From JAAYEA01 sp012689325 (lineage in GTDB: Bacteria > Chloroflexota > Anaerolineae > JAAYEA01), in contig DAITVZ010000045.1 in NCBI GenBank assembly GCA_036841525.1, positions 1 through 43,288 of the forward strand: a stretch of 43,288 nt of DNA, in the 5' to 3' direction. Positions 1 through 7,262 of this stretch are shown in pieces (position 1 is the first letter of the stretch; every line of letters starts with the position of its first letter). The notes beneath the pieces are model-generated. The model searched no databases and had not been told where the DNA came from. It worked only from the letters and a program-made list of their open reading frames with translations. The translations under genes and the position numbers were made by a program.

Positions 1-158
1 TTGCCCACGGCCAAGCCAAGCGACTCGACCGAGGTCTTGGTGATGACGGAAACAACTTGGATCCCGCCCGGTAGCTCGATGACGACCTCGCTATTGACCG
101 CCCCCGGGGTGATCTTGACGACGCGGCCCTTCAGAACGTTGCGCGCGCTGAGTTTCAT
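1..158 (-). CDS. Mop/TOBE-domain molybdenum-pterin (molybdate) binding protein, 5' part
   Basis: Only the first 52 codons are inside the window; the gene runs off the left edge. The protein begins MKLSARNVLKGRVVKITPG and continues with VNSEVVIELPGG and VVSVITKTSVESLGLAVG. This is the pattern of Mop/TOBE proteins (molbindins), which are about 68 residues per domain and bind molybdate or tungstate at oligomer interfaces. The LKGRVV start, the strand carrying the GG turn and the SVESLGL helix are the family hallmarks. A GGAGG ribosome site lies about 7 bases before the ATG at 158. Whether it is a single- or double-domain molbindin, or is followed by molybdate transport genes, cannot be seen. Molybdate homeostasis is inferred from the family. 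Confidence 0.85.
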   Translation of the reverse strand, partial: MKLSARNVLKGRVVKITPGAVNSEVVIELPGGIQVVSVITKTSVESLGLAVG

Positions 159-213
159 GGTATTTTCCTCCTTAGCATGGTTCACGGCTGGCTACTGCAA
201 AAACCAGGAGCTC

Positions 214-280
214 AACCACGAAATACACGAACCACACGAAAAAGGGCAAGGCCAGTTCCTATTTCGTGTGTTTCGTGGTT
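214..280. repeat. 18-bp inverted repeat in the 257-base gap before the oxidoreductase gene
   Basis: The arm AACCACGAAATACACGAA (214-231) is matched by TTCGTGTGTTTCGTGGTT (263-280), the reverse complement with one mismatch that would be a G-U pair in RNA. The spacer is 31 bases. Within each arm the unit CACGAA recurs, as in CACGAA-type intergenic repeats seen in many environmental bacteria. The repeat lies between the divergent Mop and Gfo/Idh starts, so it is not a shared terminator. Apart from this repeat and the promoter at 353-381, I see nothing in 159-415. Confidence 0.7.
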
Positions 281-352
281 CCATCTCTTCCATGCCGGCA
301 TTATGCGCCACGCCGCGCCGCCGCGCCATGTCCGGCGTCATATCCCCAGCGC

Positions 353-381
353 TTGCCCCCTCCCCCGCCCTGTGCTACAAT
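353..381 (+). promoter_or_regulatory. sigma70-type promoter of the Gfo/Idh/MocA gene
   Basis: TTGCCC (353-358), a 17-base spacer and TACAAT (376-381), 34 bases before the ATG at 416. The base pair directly before the -10 box is GC. Confidence 0.7.
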
Positions 382-415
382 CCCCCCAATCGACTCAAGC
401 AGGGAGGGCAGCGAC

Positions 416-1459
416 ATGGACCGCATCGGCATCGGCGTGCTCTCGCACGCCCACGGGCACAGCAACACCTATTGCCAGCAAATGCTAGACTTTCCCGACG
501 TCAGGCTGGTGGCCAACTGGGACGACAACGCCCGCCGCGGCCAGGCGGCGGCGGAGCGCTACGGCATGACCTACCGCAGCGACCCCCGCCAGGTGGTGGG
601 CGACCCGCGGGTGGACGCGGTGATCATCGCTACCGAGACCAATCGCCACGCCGATTATGTCGAGCTAGCCGCCGCCGCGGGGAAAGCGATCCTGCTGCAA
701 AAGCCCATGGCCACCACCCTGGCCGATTGCGACCGGATCATCGCGGCCGTGCAGCGGCACGGCGTCAAGTTCTCGCTCGCCTTCCAGATGCGCCATGACC
801 CCGTCAACCAAAAGATCAAAGAACTGCTGGACGCCGGGGCCGTGGGCAAGGTCGCCATCGTCCGCCGCCGCCACTCCATCAACGTCCTCTTGAACCCCAA
901 CTTTGTCAACGGCGACACCCACTGGCACGTGGACCCCGTCGCCAACGTGGGGATGTTCTTCGACGACGCCACCCACGCCGCCGACTGGTTCTACTGGATG
1001 CTGGGGCGGCCCCGCAGCGTCATCGCCGAGATCGACAACATCGTGACCAACGTCGCCCCCGATGACAACGGCGTGGCGGTCTATCGCTTTGGCCGCGGCG
1101 AGATGGGCGTGCTGCTCAATTCCTCCACCACCGTCGGCAGCATCCCCACCACCGAGATCTATGGCGACCAGGGGACCATCATCCAAGACTATGGGGACCA
1201 GGTCTCCGCCTGGGTGCCGCGGCCCGAGGGCGTCGCGCCGCTGCGGCTGCTCCACGCCGGCGACAAGGCATGGACCGAGTTCCACCTGCCCATTCCCAAG
1301 AGCCAGGGCGAGCGGATCGCCGCCGTCCCGCGGCCGTTCGTGGATTACGTCAAGGGGTTGGCCGGCCCCGCCGTCACCGCGGAGGAAGGGCGCGTCTCGG
1401 TCGAGATGGTGCTGGCCGCGTATCAGGCGGCTCGGGAGGGGCGGCGCGTCGGGGTGTAG
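416..1459 (+). CDS. Gfo/Idh/MocA-family NAD(P)-dependent oxidoreductase
   Basis: A 347-residue protein with the two-domain plan of this family: an N-terminal Rossmann fold (about 1-120) and a C-terminal alpha/beta substrate domain (about 130-340). The segment VDAVIIATETNRHADYVELA is the usual DAV-I-T-N--H strand. The catalytic EKP motif appears as LQKPMA, so residue 95 is Gln instead of Glu while Lys96 is kept. The dinucleotide loop reads GIGVLSHAHGHS rather than GxGxxG, a variant I associate with a subgroup of sugar-acting members. Start: ATG at 416 preceded by AGGGAGGG; longer in-frame starts lie upstream of the promoter and are rejected. Substrate unknown, probably a sugar or inositol-like polyol oxidised at a hydroxyl. 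It is monocistronic and converges on the toxin gene hepT, 5 bases away. Confidence 0.9.
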   Translation: MDRIGIGVLSHAHGHSNTYCQQMLDFPDVRLVANWDDNARRGQAAAERYGMTYRSDPRQVVGDPRVDAVIIATETNRHADYVELAAAAGKAILLQKPMATTLADCDRIIAAVQRHGVKFSLAFQMRHDPVNQKIKELLDAGAVGKVAIVRRRHSINVLLNPNFVNGDTHWHVDPVANVGMFFDDATHAADWFYWMLGRPRSVIAEIDNIVTNVAPDDNGVAVYRFGRGEMGVLLNSSTTVGSIPTTEIYGDQGTIIQDYGDQVSAWVPRPEGVAPLRLLHAGDKAWTEFHLPIPKSQGERIAAVPRPFVDYVKGLAGPAVTAEEGRVSVEMVLAAYQAAREGRRVGV

Positions 1460-1464
1460 GGGGC

Positions 1465-1881
1465 CTAGCGCCCCGCCTCGAACGCCAGCACGTCGTCGCC
1501 CAACCGCACCAGGTCATCCAACCCCACGGTGATGGCCTCGCGCACCGCCGCCATTTCCAGACGCTGATACTGGTGGACCAGGATATTCCGAAAGTGGACC
1601 ATCTTTTTCAGGCTGCCCGCCAGCGCGGCATCGATGACGCCCCCGCGTTGTAGCAGATCAAAGCTCTCGCCGGTGGAGGTAGGAACGCCCAACTTGTGGC
1701 TCTTGATGGCGTGGTTGGCCAGGTCGATGGCCTGCTCACATGCTCGCAACACGTTCAGCAGCGCCGCATCCTGCCGGGTGAAATCCGCGTCGAACCCCTC
1801 GGGATCCCGATAGTATTCCTCGCGCGCCCGCTTCACGCAGCGCTGGATGCTCGCGATCTTGGCGACCAGCACGTCATTCAT
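1465..1881 (-). CDS. hepT: HepT-family HEPN ribonuclease toxin (DUF86)
   Basis: 138 residues, all helical, with the HEPN signature R-x4-H-x-Y at 98-105 (RNILVHQY), the catalytic RNase motif of HepT toxins. In this family the partner MntA inactivates the toxin by transferring AMP to the Tyr of this motif, here Tyr105. Its ATG lies inside the end of mntA (ATGA, 4-base overlap at 1878-1881), so translation is coupled and the antitoxin is made first. Length and motif are standard and nothing looks broken. The cellular target is not visible from the sequence; related HepT proteins cut tRNA or mRNA. A role in phage defence or plasmid/chromosome stabilisation is inference from relatives. Confidence 0.92.
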   Translation of the reverse strand: MNDVLVAKIASIQRCVKRAREEYYRDPEGFDADFTRQDAALLNVLRACEQAIDLANHAIKSHKLGVPTSTGESFDLLQRGGVIDAALAGSLKKMVHFRNILVHQYQRLEMAAVREAITVGLDDLVRLGDDVLAFEAGR

Positions 1882-2291
1882 ACGTCGTAAGCCCTCCCCG
1901 TGGCCTGGAACGCCTCCAGGATCTCCCGGCGCTCCTCGTTCAGCCGCTGATAGTAAGAGAGCGTCAGCATCTCCCACTCGTCCACGGCAGGTCGATCCGC
2001 AACATAGAGCGGGCTCCTGCTGATGATCTCCTTTTGCATCACCGTGGAGACCCGCCGGGCATTGAGCAGGTCTACCTCCCGGCCCAGCGCCTCCTCCAGT
2101 TCGAAACGGCACGAGCTCAGCATCAGGTCGCCCGCCCGCCGGGATGACCTGGGCGGCAGCAGTACCGCGATATCGATATCACTATCCGGCCACTCGTCCG
2201 GCGTGCCGTAGGAGCCGAACTGGTAGATGGCCTGCGCCGCGGGGTAGTGCCGCAGGACGATCTCGATAATGAGGTCGGTTGTAGCCTTCAT
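1878..2291 (-). CDS. mntA: MntA-family nucleotidyltransferase antitoxin
   Basis: 137 residues of the minimal nucleotidyltransferase fold. The active-site pattern GS-x10-DxD is complete: Gly26-Ser27 in FGSYGTPDEW, then D38 and D40 in DSDIDIAVLL. A third acidic residue is probably the Asp of REVDLLNA. In characterised MntA/HepT pairs this enzyme AMPylates the HepT tyrosine and so neutralises the RNase. It is first in the operon, with hepT overlapping by 4 bases. A near-consensus promoter and an operator-like inverted repeat lie just upstream (see separate entries), suggesting autoregulation. The start ATG at 2291 is 43 bases from the -10 box; the SD is GGGATAGG-like and weak. Confidence 0.92.
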   Translation of the reverse strand: MKATTDLIIEIVLRHYPAAQAIYQFGSYGTPDEWPDSDIDIAVLLPPRSSRRAGDLMLSSCRFELEEALGREVDLLNARRVSTVMQKEIISRSPLYVADRPAVDEWEMLTLSYYQRLNEERREILEAFQATGRAYDV

Positions 2292-2323
2292 CTATCGCAC
2301 CTATCCCTGCTTTCCCGGTTAAC

Positions 2324-2346
2324 CCTCGCCCACACTATAGGCGAGG
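2324..2346. promoter_or_regulatory. candidate operator: perfect 7-bp inverted repeat enclosing the mntA-hepT -10 box
   Basis: CCTCGCC (2324-2330), a 9-base centre containing the -10 hexamer, and GGCGAGG (2340-2346). A protein bound here would occlude the -10 element. Autoregulation by the antitoxin or the complex is inference; chance in GC-rich DNA is possible. Confidence 0.5.
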
Positions 2347-2362
2347 CCGCCCGGCCTGTCAA
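2334..2362 (-). promoter_or_regulatory. strong promoter of mntA-hepT
   Basis: On the minus strand: TTGACA (2362-2357), 17-base spacer, TATAGT (2339-2334). The -35 box overlaps the TGA stop codon of the upstream photolyase gene (stop at 2359-2361), so the toxin-antitoxin operon has its own promoter despite being downstream in the same direction. Confidence 0.8.
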
Positions 2363-3762
2363 CTCGCCCGCCCCCGCCCGTACGCCGCCAGCGCCCGCGC
2401 GCGCGCCCAGGCGTGGTCCACCACCGGCGCGGGGTAATCCCGCCCGATACGGCAGCCCGCCGCGCGCTGCTCCGCATCACTCATCTCCCACGGCGCGTGG
2501 AGGCGCCCGTCAGGGACGCAGGCCAGCTCGCCCACCCACCGCCGCACATAGGCGCCCTCGGGGTCGTAGCGCTGCCCCTGCAAGACGGGGTTAAAGACGC
2601 GAAAGTAGGGTGCCGCGTCGGTCCCCGTCCCCGCTGTCCACTGCCAGCCGCCGTTGTTGGCCGCCGGGTCGCCATCCACCAACTGCTGCATGAACCAGCG
2701 TTCCCCCCACCGCCAGTCGACGAGGAGGTCCTTGACCAGAAACGACGCCGCGATCATCCGCGCGCGGTTGTGCATCCACCCCGTCGCCGCGAGCTGGCGC
2801 ATCGCCGCGTCCACCACCGGATAGCCGGTGCGGCCCTCCCGCCAGGCGTCAAAGCCCTCCTGGTCGTTGGCCCAGGCGATCTCGCGCAGCTCGGGGCGAA
2901 AGCTCCCCTCCCGCACATGGGGAAAATGCGCCAGGATGTGGATATAGAACTCGCGCCAGATCAGCTCGCTCAGCCAGACCTCCGCGCCGCGCCGGGACTC
3001 CACCGTGGGCGCCGCCTCCAGCGCCCGCCGCGCCGCCGCGAACGCTTGCCCTGCCGAGACCATGCCAAAGCGCAGATAGGGGGAGAGCTGCGAGGTCGCC
3101 TCCAGGTCCATCCGGTCCCGCTCCTCGGCGTAGCGATGGATCGGCGGCTCCGGCCCTTCGCAAAAGGCCCGCAGCTGTCGCTGCCCCTCGGCCTCGCCAG
3201 CGGGCCAGCCCGCGCTCGCCGGCTCTTCCGGCAGCCCCTCGCTTTCGATCCCCTCCGGCGTGGCGATCCTCGCCGGAGCGGGGAGCGGCTCGCCGGGCCA
3301 GGGGAGCTCTCGCCAGCGCCGGCTGAAGGGGGTGTATACGGTGTACGGCGCGCCATCCGCCTTGAGCACCGCCCCCGGCGGGCGCAGCGCCGGGCTGCTC
3401 GTCAGCCGCAGTGGCAGCATCGCCGCGACGAGGGCATCCCGCCGCCTGGCATACGGAGAGTGGTCCTCCTCAGCCCAAAGGGACCCGGCGCCCAGCTCGG
3501 CGGCCAGCCGGGCCAGCGCCTCGGCGGGGCGACCATGCCGTACGATCAGCCGGCTCCCCCGCGCGCGCAGGTCGGCGTCCAGCGCGCGCAGCCCCTCCCG
3601 CAAAAAGGCCACCCGCCGCGGCCCGGCATAATCCGATCCCAGCAGTGCCGGGTCCAGCACGAACACCGGCGCCACCTCGTCGGCGCTCGCCAGCGCCTCG
3701 GCCAGCGCCGCGTTGTCGCTGGTCCGCAGGTCGCGTCTCACCCACCAGATCGCCCCAGACAT
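2359..3762 (-). CDS. phrB: class I CPD deoxyribodipyrimidine photolyase / cryptochrome family
   Basis: A 467-residue flavoprotein of usual length that repairs UV-induced cyclobutane pyrimidine dimers with blue light. The N-terminal alpha/beta antenna domain starts WWVRRDLRTSDN (about 1-130). The C-terminal helical FAD domain carries ERDRMDLEATSQLSPYLRFG, EVWLSELIWREFYIHIL, GYPVVDAAMRQLAATGWMHN and GDPAANNGGWQW, all canonical FAD- and DNA-contact motifs. The electron-transfer tryptophans appear present (WREF, WMHNR, GGWQW). Start chosen at ATG 3762 because GGAGGT sits 7 bases upstream; a longer frame to 3807 is unsupported. The antenna cofactor cannot be told from sequence. It diverges from the GH32 gene, with a 16-bp palindrome between them. 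Exposure to sunlight is a reasonable inference about habitat. Confidence 0.95.
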   Translation of the reverse strand: MSGAIWWVRRDLRTSDNAALAEALASADEVAPVFVLDPALLGSDYAGPRRVAFLREGLRALDADLRARGSRLIVRHGRPAEALARLAAELGAGSLWAEEDHSPYARRRDALVAAMLPLRLTSSPALRPPGAVLKADGAPYTVYTPFSRRWRELPWPGEPLPAPARIATPEGIESEGLPEEPASAGWPAGEAEGQRQLRAFCEGPEPPIHRYAEERDRMDLEATSQLSPYLRFGMVSAGQAFAAARRALEAAPTVESRRGAEVWLSELIWREFYIHILAHFPHVREGSFRPELREIAWANDQEGFDAWREGRTGYPVVDAAMRQLAATGWMHNRARMIAASFLVKDLLVDWRWGERWFMQQLVDGDPAANNGGWQWTAGTGTDAAPYFRVFNPVLQGQRYDPEGAYVRRWVGELACVPDGRLHAPWEMSDAEQRAAGCRIGRDYPAPVVDHAWARARALAAYGRGRAS

Positions 3763-3778
3763 GCACACCTCCGCTGTG

Positions 3779-3794
3779 GGCCGCAGGTGCGGCC
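3779..3794. promoter_or_regulatory. 16-bp palindrome between photolyase and GH32 genes
   Basis: GGCCGCA-GG-TGCGGCC, perfect 7-bp arms with a 2-base centre, 17 bases before the photolyase start. It could be an operator for photolyase. No clear -10 box for photolyase was found near it. Confidence 0.35.
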
Positions 3795-3807
3795 AAGGCT
3801 CCCCCAC

Positions 3808-3835
3808 TTGCCCCCGCTGCCGTTCGCGCTACAAT
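3808..3835 (+). promoter_or_regulatory. promoter of the GH32 gene
   Basis: TTGCCC (3808-3813), 16-base spacer, TACAAT (3830-3835). The leader is about 42 bases to the ATG at 3884. Confidence 0.65.
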
Positions 3836-3883
3836 GCCCCCGTCGCCTGTAGATGAGCGGCCCAACGCAAAGCGAGGGAGACC

Positions 3884-5284
3884 ATGGATCAGAGCTTGCT
3901 GGAGCGTGTGTCCCGCGACCCCCACCGCCCCATTTACCACTTTGTGCCGCCGGCCAACTGGATGAACGACCCCAACGGGCCGATCCAGGTGGACGGCGTC
4001 TATCACATGTTTTACCAGTATAACCCCTTTGGCGCCAACCACGCCAACATGCACTGGGGCCACGCCCGCAGCCGCGACCTGGTCCATTGGGAACACCTGC
4101 CCATCGCCCTGGCCCCCACCCCCGACGGGCCCGACAAGGACGGCATCTATTCCGGCTGCTGCGTGATGAACCAAGGGACGCCCACCATCATCTATACCGG
4201 CGTTCACCCCCAGGTCCAATGCATCGCCACCAGCGACGACGGCCTGCTCACCTGGCGCAAGCACCCCGCCAACCCGGTCATCGCCACGCCGCCGGAGGGG
4301 ATCGCCGTCACCGGATTTCGCGACCCCTTCGCCTGGCGCGAGGAGGACGGCTGGTACATGGTCGTCGGTTCGGGGATCGAGAACGTAGGCGGCGCGGCGC
4401 TCCTCTACCGCTCGCCCGACTTGATGAGCTGGGAATACCTGGGTCCGCTCTGCACGGGCAAGCTGGCCGAGTCCGGCCACATGTGGGAGTGCCCGAATTT
4501 CTTCCCCCTGGGCGAGGCGCACCTGCTAGCCGTCTCACCCTATGGCAAGGTCATCTACTTCCTGGGCGACTATGCCGACCACGCCTTCGAGCCCAGCACC
4601 TCGGGCCTGCTGGACCTGGGCGAGAGCTGGTACGCCCCCAATTCGCTGTTGGACGATCGCGGCCGGCGACTGATGTGGGGATGGCTCAAAGAGATGCGCC
4701 CGCGCGAGGTCCAGCCCGAACACGGCTGGGCGGGCGCGCACTCGCTCCCCCGCGAGCTCTATATGCACGACGACGGCGCGCTGGGGATCAAGCCAGCCCA
4801 GGAGCTGGAGACGTTGCGCGGCGCCTATACCCGCTACGACGCGCTGGCCATCAAGCCCAGCGGCCAGGGGCTCTTGGGCGACCTGCGCGGCGACGCCCTG
4901 GAGTTGGTCGCCACCTTTGACCCGGGGACCGCCGAGAGCTTGGGGCTGCTGGTCCGCCAGTCCCGCGATGGGACCGAATGGACCGCCATCAGCTATGCCC
5001 CGCGGACCGGCCGCCTGGCCGTGGACGGCAGCCACGCCTCGCTGGACCCGCAAGCCACCAACAAGGAGGTCGGCGGCGAGTTCTGGCTCAACCCCGACGA
5101 CCTGCTGACGCTGCACATCTACCTGGACCGCTCGGTGATCGAGGTCTTTGCCAACGAGCGCGCCGCCATCGCCCACCGCGTCTACCCGACAAGGGCCGAT
5201 AGCCAGGGGGTGGACCTCTTTGCCACCGGCGGCACCGCGCGCTTGATCTCGCTCCACGCGTGGGAGATGAGCTCCATCTGGTAA
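3884..5284 (+). CDS. glycoside hydrolase family 32 beta-fructosidase (sucrose-6-phosphate hydrolase / levanase type)
   Basis: 466 residues with all three GH32 catalytic signatures. WMNDPNG at 26-32 carries the nucleophile Asp29, FRDP at 144-147 the transition-state stabiliser, and WECPNFFPLG with Glu201 the acid/base. The five-bladed propeller occupies about 15-310 and the C-terminal beta-sandwich about 325-460 (ending SLHAWEMSSIW). There is no signal peptide, so the enzyme is cytosolic and probably cleaves sucrose, sucrose-6-phosphate or short fructans. No PTS or sugar carrier lies beside it, so the substrate form is open. Start ATG 3884 with GCGAGGGAG upstream. Single-gene transcript: promoter at 3808-3835 and terminator at 5308-5347. 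Confidence 0.93.
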   Translation: MDQSLLERVSRDPHRPIYHFVPPANWMNDPNGPIQVDGVYHMFYQYNPFGANHANMHWGHARSRDLVHWEHLPIALAPTPDGPDKDGIYSGCCVMNQGTPTIIYTGVHPQVQCIATSDDGLLTWRKHPANPVIATPPEGIAVTGFRDPFAWREEDGWYMVVGSGIENVGGAALLYRSPDLMSWEYLGPLCTGKLAESGHMWECPNFFPLGEAHLLAVSPYGKVIYFLGDYADHAFEPSTSGLLDLGESWYAPNSLLDDRGRRLMWGWLKEMRPREVQPEHGWAGAHSLPRELYMHDDGALGIKPAQELETLRGAYTRYDALAIKPSGQGLLGDLRGDALELVATFDPGTAESLGLLVRQSRDGTEWTAISYAPRTGRLAVDGSHASLDPQATNKEVGGEFWLNPDDLLTLHIYLDRSVIEVFANERAAIAHRVYPTRADSQGVDLFATGGTARLISLHAWEMSSIW

Positions 5285-5307
5285 GGCGCGACGCTCCGGG
5301 GAAACAG

Positions 5308-5347
5308 AAAAAGGCTCCCGGGGGCACGCCTCCAGGAGCCTTTATTT
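5308..5347. terminator. bidirectional intrinsic terminator between GH32 and a small membrane-protein gene
   Basis: Stem AAAGGCTCC (5310-5318) with GGAGCCTTT (5335-5343). An A-run lies on the left and TTTATTTAT on the right, so it can stop the plus-strand GH32 transcript and the minus-strand transcript of the gene ending at 5365. Confidence 0.8.
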
Positions 5348-5364
5348 ATGTCAATCGGCATACC

Positions 5365-5568
5365 TCAGGCCGCGCGCCGCTCCTTGGCCCGCTCGCTGGA
5401 CGTCACCGCGCCGATCCGCCATAGCCCATCGATCACCGCTCCGGCGCCCACGCCAAGGCAGAGACCAACGGCCAGCCTGCCCGCCAGCAGCGCCAGCAGC
5501 AGCCCTATTCCAAAGCCCAAGATCACCGCCGAACCCTCGCGATACGGCCTAAAGGAGATCAGTCCCAT
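5365..5568 (-). CDS. small integral membrane protein, unknown function
   Basis: 67 residues from ATG 5568, with a GAGAGG-like SD upstream. A short N-terminal segment (MGLISFRPYREGSA) is followed by one long or two closely spaced membrane helices rich in Gly, Leu and Ala (about 14-50), then a charged tail (SSERAKERRAA). The promoter at 5632-5660 fits this start and rules out the longer frame. I do not recognise the family. A Gly-rich hairpin of this kind could be an oligomerising membrane peptide, but that is only a guess. Confidence 0.6.
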   Translation of the reverse strand: MGLISFRPYREGSAVILGFGIGLLLALLAGRLAVGLCLGVGAGAVIDGLWRIGAVTSSERAKERRAA

Positions 5569-5631
5569 GCTCGGTGCACATCCTCTCGCCAGGCTAGGCG
5601 CGGCAGCCGCTTGCCCCGCGCGCACCACCTC

Positions 5632-5660
5632 ATTCTAGCGCATCCGCCCGCTCCTGTCAT
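5632..5660 (-). promoter_or_regulatory. promoter of the small membrane-protein gene
   Basis: Minus strand ATGACA (5660-5655), 17-base spacer, TAGAAT (5637-5632), with GC just before the -10 box. Confidence 0.6.
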
Positions 5661-5742
5661 CGCCCGCATAGATGGTTCGGCGTACAACATAAGGATGATC
5701 CGATCCACCTGCCCCCTGAACGGGCGGGCCAGGGGGATTCCC

Positions 5743-6735
5743 CTAACTCGCCGCCGGCGGAATCTCCGCGGGCTGGGGCTCGGCTTTGCGCCCAAAGTGC
5801 GACAGCTCTTCCTGCGCCCGGCGCTGCAGCTCGCGGAACTTGTCGCTCACCTGCTCCAGCTTGGCCGTCACCTGCGCGTCCGGCTGCAGGCCCTCGATCT
5901 CGCGCTGATAGCTCGCCACCATCGCCGTCATGGCAAAGGCGTCGCCCACCGCCACTTTGACCAGATAGGCCAACAGCAGCGTGGCGATGATGCTCCATCC
6001 CGCCACGGTGGGCGAGATCGCCGAGAGCAGCGCGCTGATCGGCGCCGAGAAGAGCAGCATGACCAACAGGAAGGGGATATAGCTCAAGAGCATCAGCGCC
6101 ACCGCGTTGAGCAGTAGCGGTTTCCAGACCATGCCATAGAGCACCACCCCATCCCGGGCGTTGGCCCAGACGGAGCCCTCCTTGCGCCAGAAGGTCCGCG
6201 CCAGGATCGCCTCATCCACGTAGCTCAGCGCGAAGCGGATCACCCGATTGATCATGTTGGCGAGGGAGCGCAAGGCGTCGATGGGCAGGAACGCTGCGAT
6301 CGAATAGACAGCGCCGGTAAAGGCGCGGATCACGCCCTCCACCAACTCGTCCACCACGAACATGATGCTGGCCTCACCAAAGCGCTCCTGCACGCGATCC
6401 TTGCCCCATTGGAGCTGGTTCGCGCCCGCTGGAAGCTCGCCCCGAGACAGCAGCTCAGCCACCACCGCCACGTGTGCCGCCTTGACCAGGTAGAGGACGT
6501 ACTTTTTCGCGAGGCTATAGAGCGGCACGGTGCCGCCCAGTGCCACCAGAAAGAGGATCACGCCCAGAAAGGGCACGGCCTTGCCCACCAGGAAGGCGAG
6601 CCCGCCCGCGATGCCCAGGTAGATCATCGCCACCAGCCAAAAGACCACGTAGACGCCCAGCCGCACCAACAGGATCGGCATGGTGCGCAAGGTGAGGTTG
6701 AAGGCCTCCTTGAGTCGCAGAGATTGCAGGTTCAT
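5743..6735 (-). CDS. conserved multi-pass membrane protein, unknown function
   Basis: 330 residues with about six hydrophobic helices. The first pair (about 20-75) and a later cluster (about 205-265, with LLLNAVALMLLSYIPFLLVM) flank a middle part of amphipathic helices, including one in RSLANMINRVIRFALSYVDE. The C-terminal 60 residues are charged and predicted coiled coil (QVTAKLEQVSDKFRELQRRA), ending in a Pro/Ala-rich tail. The layout resembles uncharacterised bacterial membrane proteins; I cannot assign a function. AGGAGGG is 8 bases before ATG 6735, and a good promoter lies at 6786-6814. Monocistronic as far as can be seen. Confidence 0.8.
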   Translation of the reverse strand: MNLQSLRLKEAFNLTLRTMPILLVRLGVYVVFWLVAMIYLGIAGGLAFLVGKAVPFLGVILFLVALGGTVPLYSLAKKYVLYLVKAAHVAVVAELLSRGELPAGANQLQWGKDRVQERFGEASIMFVVDELVEGVIRAFTGAVYSIAAFLPIDALRSLANMINRVIRFALSYVDEAILARTFWRKEGSVWANARDGVVLYGMVWKPLLLNAVALMLLSYIPFLLVMLLFSAPISALLSAISPTVAGWSIIATLLLAYLVKVAVGDAFAMTAMVASYQREIEGLQPDAQVTAKLEQVSDKFRELQRRAQEELSHFGRKAEPQPAEIPPAAS

Positions 6736-6785
6736 GGGTACCCTCCTGCCCCGCCAGGGGCTCTGGTCAAAAGACCCGTTGTGGC

Positions 6786-6814
6786 ATTATAGCTCCGCTG
6801 TGGCTGGCTGTCAT
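6786..6814 (-). promoter_or_regulatory. promoter of the multi-pass membrane-protein gene
   Basis: Minus strand ATGACA (6814-6809), 17-base spacer, TATAAT (6791-6786), preceded by GC. The -10 is a perfect consensus. Confidence 0.7.
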
Positions 6815-6926
6815 ATGTCCTAGATCACAGCGTAGGCCGAATGCTGTACTTGGCCTCCACGCCGGGCGCACCAGGAGCGACGGGAAAAGGGGACCATCCA
6901 CGTATCACGAACCATCTCTTCGGGCG

Positions 6927-6955
6927 ATGACGGACGCGGGCTGATCAGCTACACT
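6927..6955 (+). promoter_or_regulatory. possible promoter of the small lipoprotein gene
   Basis: ATGACG (6927-6932), 17-base spacer, TACACT (6950-6955), 35 bases before the ATG. Weaker match than the others. Confidence 0.45.
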
Positions 6956-6990
6956 GGTGGCAGCACGAACGAAAAGCAAAGGAGAGCAAG

Positions 6991-7245
6991 ATGAAAGCCA
7001 AGTTACTGACCCTGACCGTCCTCGTTAGCTTGAGCGTGTTGCTGATCAGCGGCTGCGCCCGGCTGACCAGCGTCGAGGCCGCCTCCCCATTCCAGGGGCA
7101 AGATGGCTGGTCCGCGAGCGCGCCCCACGTGCCCGGCCTCAACCAGGGCTACCTCAAGCTGGCCGCGGCTCCGGCAGCGGAGGAGAGCACTTGGCCCGCC
7201 ACCCCGCCGCAGATCCCCGGCTACAACGCGCCCTACCCGCAATAA
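6991..7245 (+). CDS. small putative lipoprotein with an internal repeat
   Basis: 84 residues: an N-terminal signal helix ending in the lipobox LISGC (Cys22), so the mature protein is about 63 residues tethered to the membrane. The mature part contains two copies of a 17-residue unit: residues 38-54 (GWSASAPHVPGLNQGY) and 66-82 (TWPATPPQIPGYNAPY). They share the pattern W-x-A-x-x-P-x-(V/I)-PG-x-N-x-x-Y. AAAGGAGAG is the SD for ATG 6991. I do not recognise the family. The repeated aromatic/PG-N motif suggests a short binding peptide or an extracellular linker (inference). Confidence 0.7.
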   Translation: MKAKLLTLTVLVSLSVLLISGCARLTSVEAASPFQGQDGWSASAPHVPGLNQGYLKLAAAPAAEESTWPATPPQIPGYNAPYPQ

Positions 7246-7262
7246 CCGCCGAGCCTACGGGG

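Noticed and set aside
1..798. Long open frames overlapping the oxidoreductase gene on both strands
   Set aside because: Shadow frames of GC-rich coding sequence: Arg/Pro/Gly-rich products with no ribosome site, while the Gfo/Idh frame has clear motifs.
2413..3852. 479-codon plus-strand frame opposite photolyase
   Set aside because: Antisense shadow of the photolyase gene: Arg/Gly/Pro-rich, no domain, no SD.
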